Source: a virus
DNA length: 64,000 nucleotides
IMG/VR virus record: IMGVR_UViG_3300025010_000048
Coordinates: 1 to 64,000 of that record
Reading direction: 5' to 3' (one strand)
Shown here one piece after another: positions 63,898 through 64,000 of this stretch; the first letter of the stretch is position 1, and the number at the start of each line of letters is the position of its first letter. Below the pieces are notes generated by a model. That model ran no database searches. It worked only from the letters and a program-made list of their open reading frames with translations, and was not told where the DNA came from. The position numbers were made by a program, and so were the translations under genes.

Positions 63898-64000
63898 TTA
63901 AGCCCTCACTTTCAATTCAAAAGCCATGACGATTCCATAAGCGATCTCGTTGGCCAACTTATTGAGAAATACGGAATCTTTCAGCTTTTCCGCATCCTTC
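63898..64000 (-). CDS. Partial hypothetical gene at window edge
   Basis: Only the last 33 codons are visible (VFLNKLANEIAYGIVMAFEL). It continues beyond the window. Ends just before the DUF3307-type gene, with which it is coupled. Confidence 0.45.
   Translation of the reverse strand, partial: KDAEKLKDSVFLNKLANEIAYGIVMAFELKVRA

Noticed and set aside
1-64000. CRISPR array
   Set aside because: Direct repeats seen (iterons, leaders, operators) have no regular spacer architecture, and no cas genes are present.

Overview
This window is almost entirely a tailed-phage genome of low to moderate GC content. The virion set looks podovirus-like: terminase, portal, scaffold, major capsid, connector, a short-tail beta-propeller protein and an ejection-type protein, with no tape measure. 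The likely host is an anaerobic, spore-forming Firmicute. The reasons are strong AGGAGG ribosome sites, sigma-A type promoters, an anaerobic ribonucleotide reductase activase, and small homologues of Spo0A, Spo0E and AbrB. No integrase is visible. Instead there are an FtsK-like translocase, a replication-relaxation protein, a MerR-type protein beside iteron-like repeats and a CI/Cro switch. A phage-plasmid or extrachromosomal prophage is therefore plausible, but this is inference.

Layout. (1) 1-23.3 kb, minus strand: the late operon. It is read from a RinA/ArpU-like activator (23.2 kb) through terminase small subunit (21.8 kb), terminase large subunit (18.8 kb), a block of about 11 small unknown genes, portal (13.9 kb), scaffold, a decoration protein, the major capsid gene (split by a group I intron), then connector, tail, fibre and ejection proteins. 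The first 58 bases are an almost perfect palindrome, which may be a contig-end artefact. (2) 23.6-27.9 kb, plus: small early genes, several preceded by related two-hairpin leaders. (3) 27.9-29.3 kb: an IS200/IS605-type tnpB element sitting exactly between a ribosome-binding site and the ftsK start codon. (4) 29.3-36.7 kb, plus: FtsK, replication-relaxation protein, small membrane proteins and many small overlapping ORFs. (5) 36.7-39.2 kb: partition-like MerR protein, a possible small RNA, and the CI/Cro-type switch. (6) 39.2-60 kb, plus: Com-like and AbrB-like regulators, HD hydrolase, RDF-like protein, Spo0E-like peptide, GIY-YIG protein, an O-like initiator with origin iterons inside its gene, DnaC-like loader, a C5 methyltransferase carrying two out-of-frame ORFs, a Spo0A-like DNA-binding protein, a nucleotide-metabolism set (PAPS-reductase-like, ThyA-like, dCMP deaminase, DUF3310, MazG-like, NrdG) and a RuvC-like resolvase. 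(7) 60-62 kb, minus: small accessory genes under a ribbon-helix-helix regulator. (8) 62.1-62.8 kb: a gene-poor tract of strong hairpins with two tRNA-like structures. (9) 63.3-64 kb, minus: small membrane proteins that may start a lysis region continuing beyond the window.

The strongest candidates for new biology are the tRNA-like RNA array, the leader hairpin family, the twin 7-codon ORFs upstream of the Com-like gene, the frame-overlapping genes in the methyltransferase, and the set of sporulation-regulator mimics.
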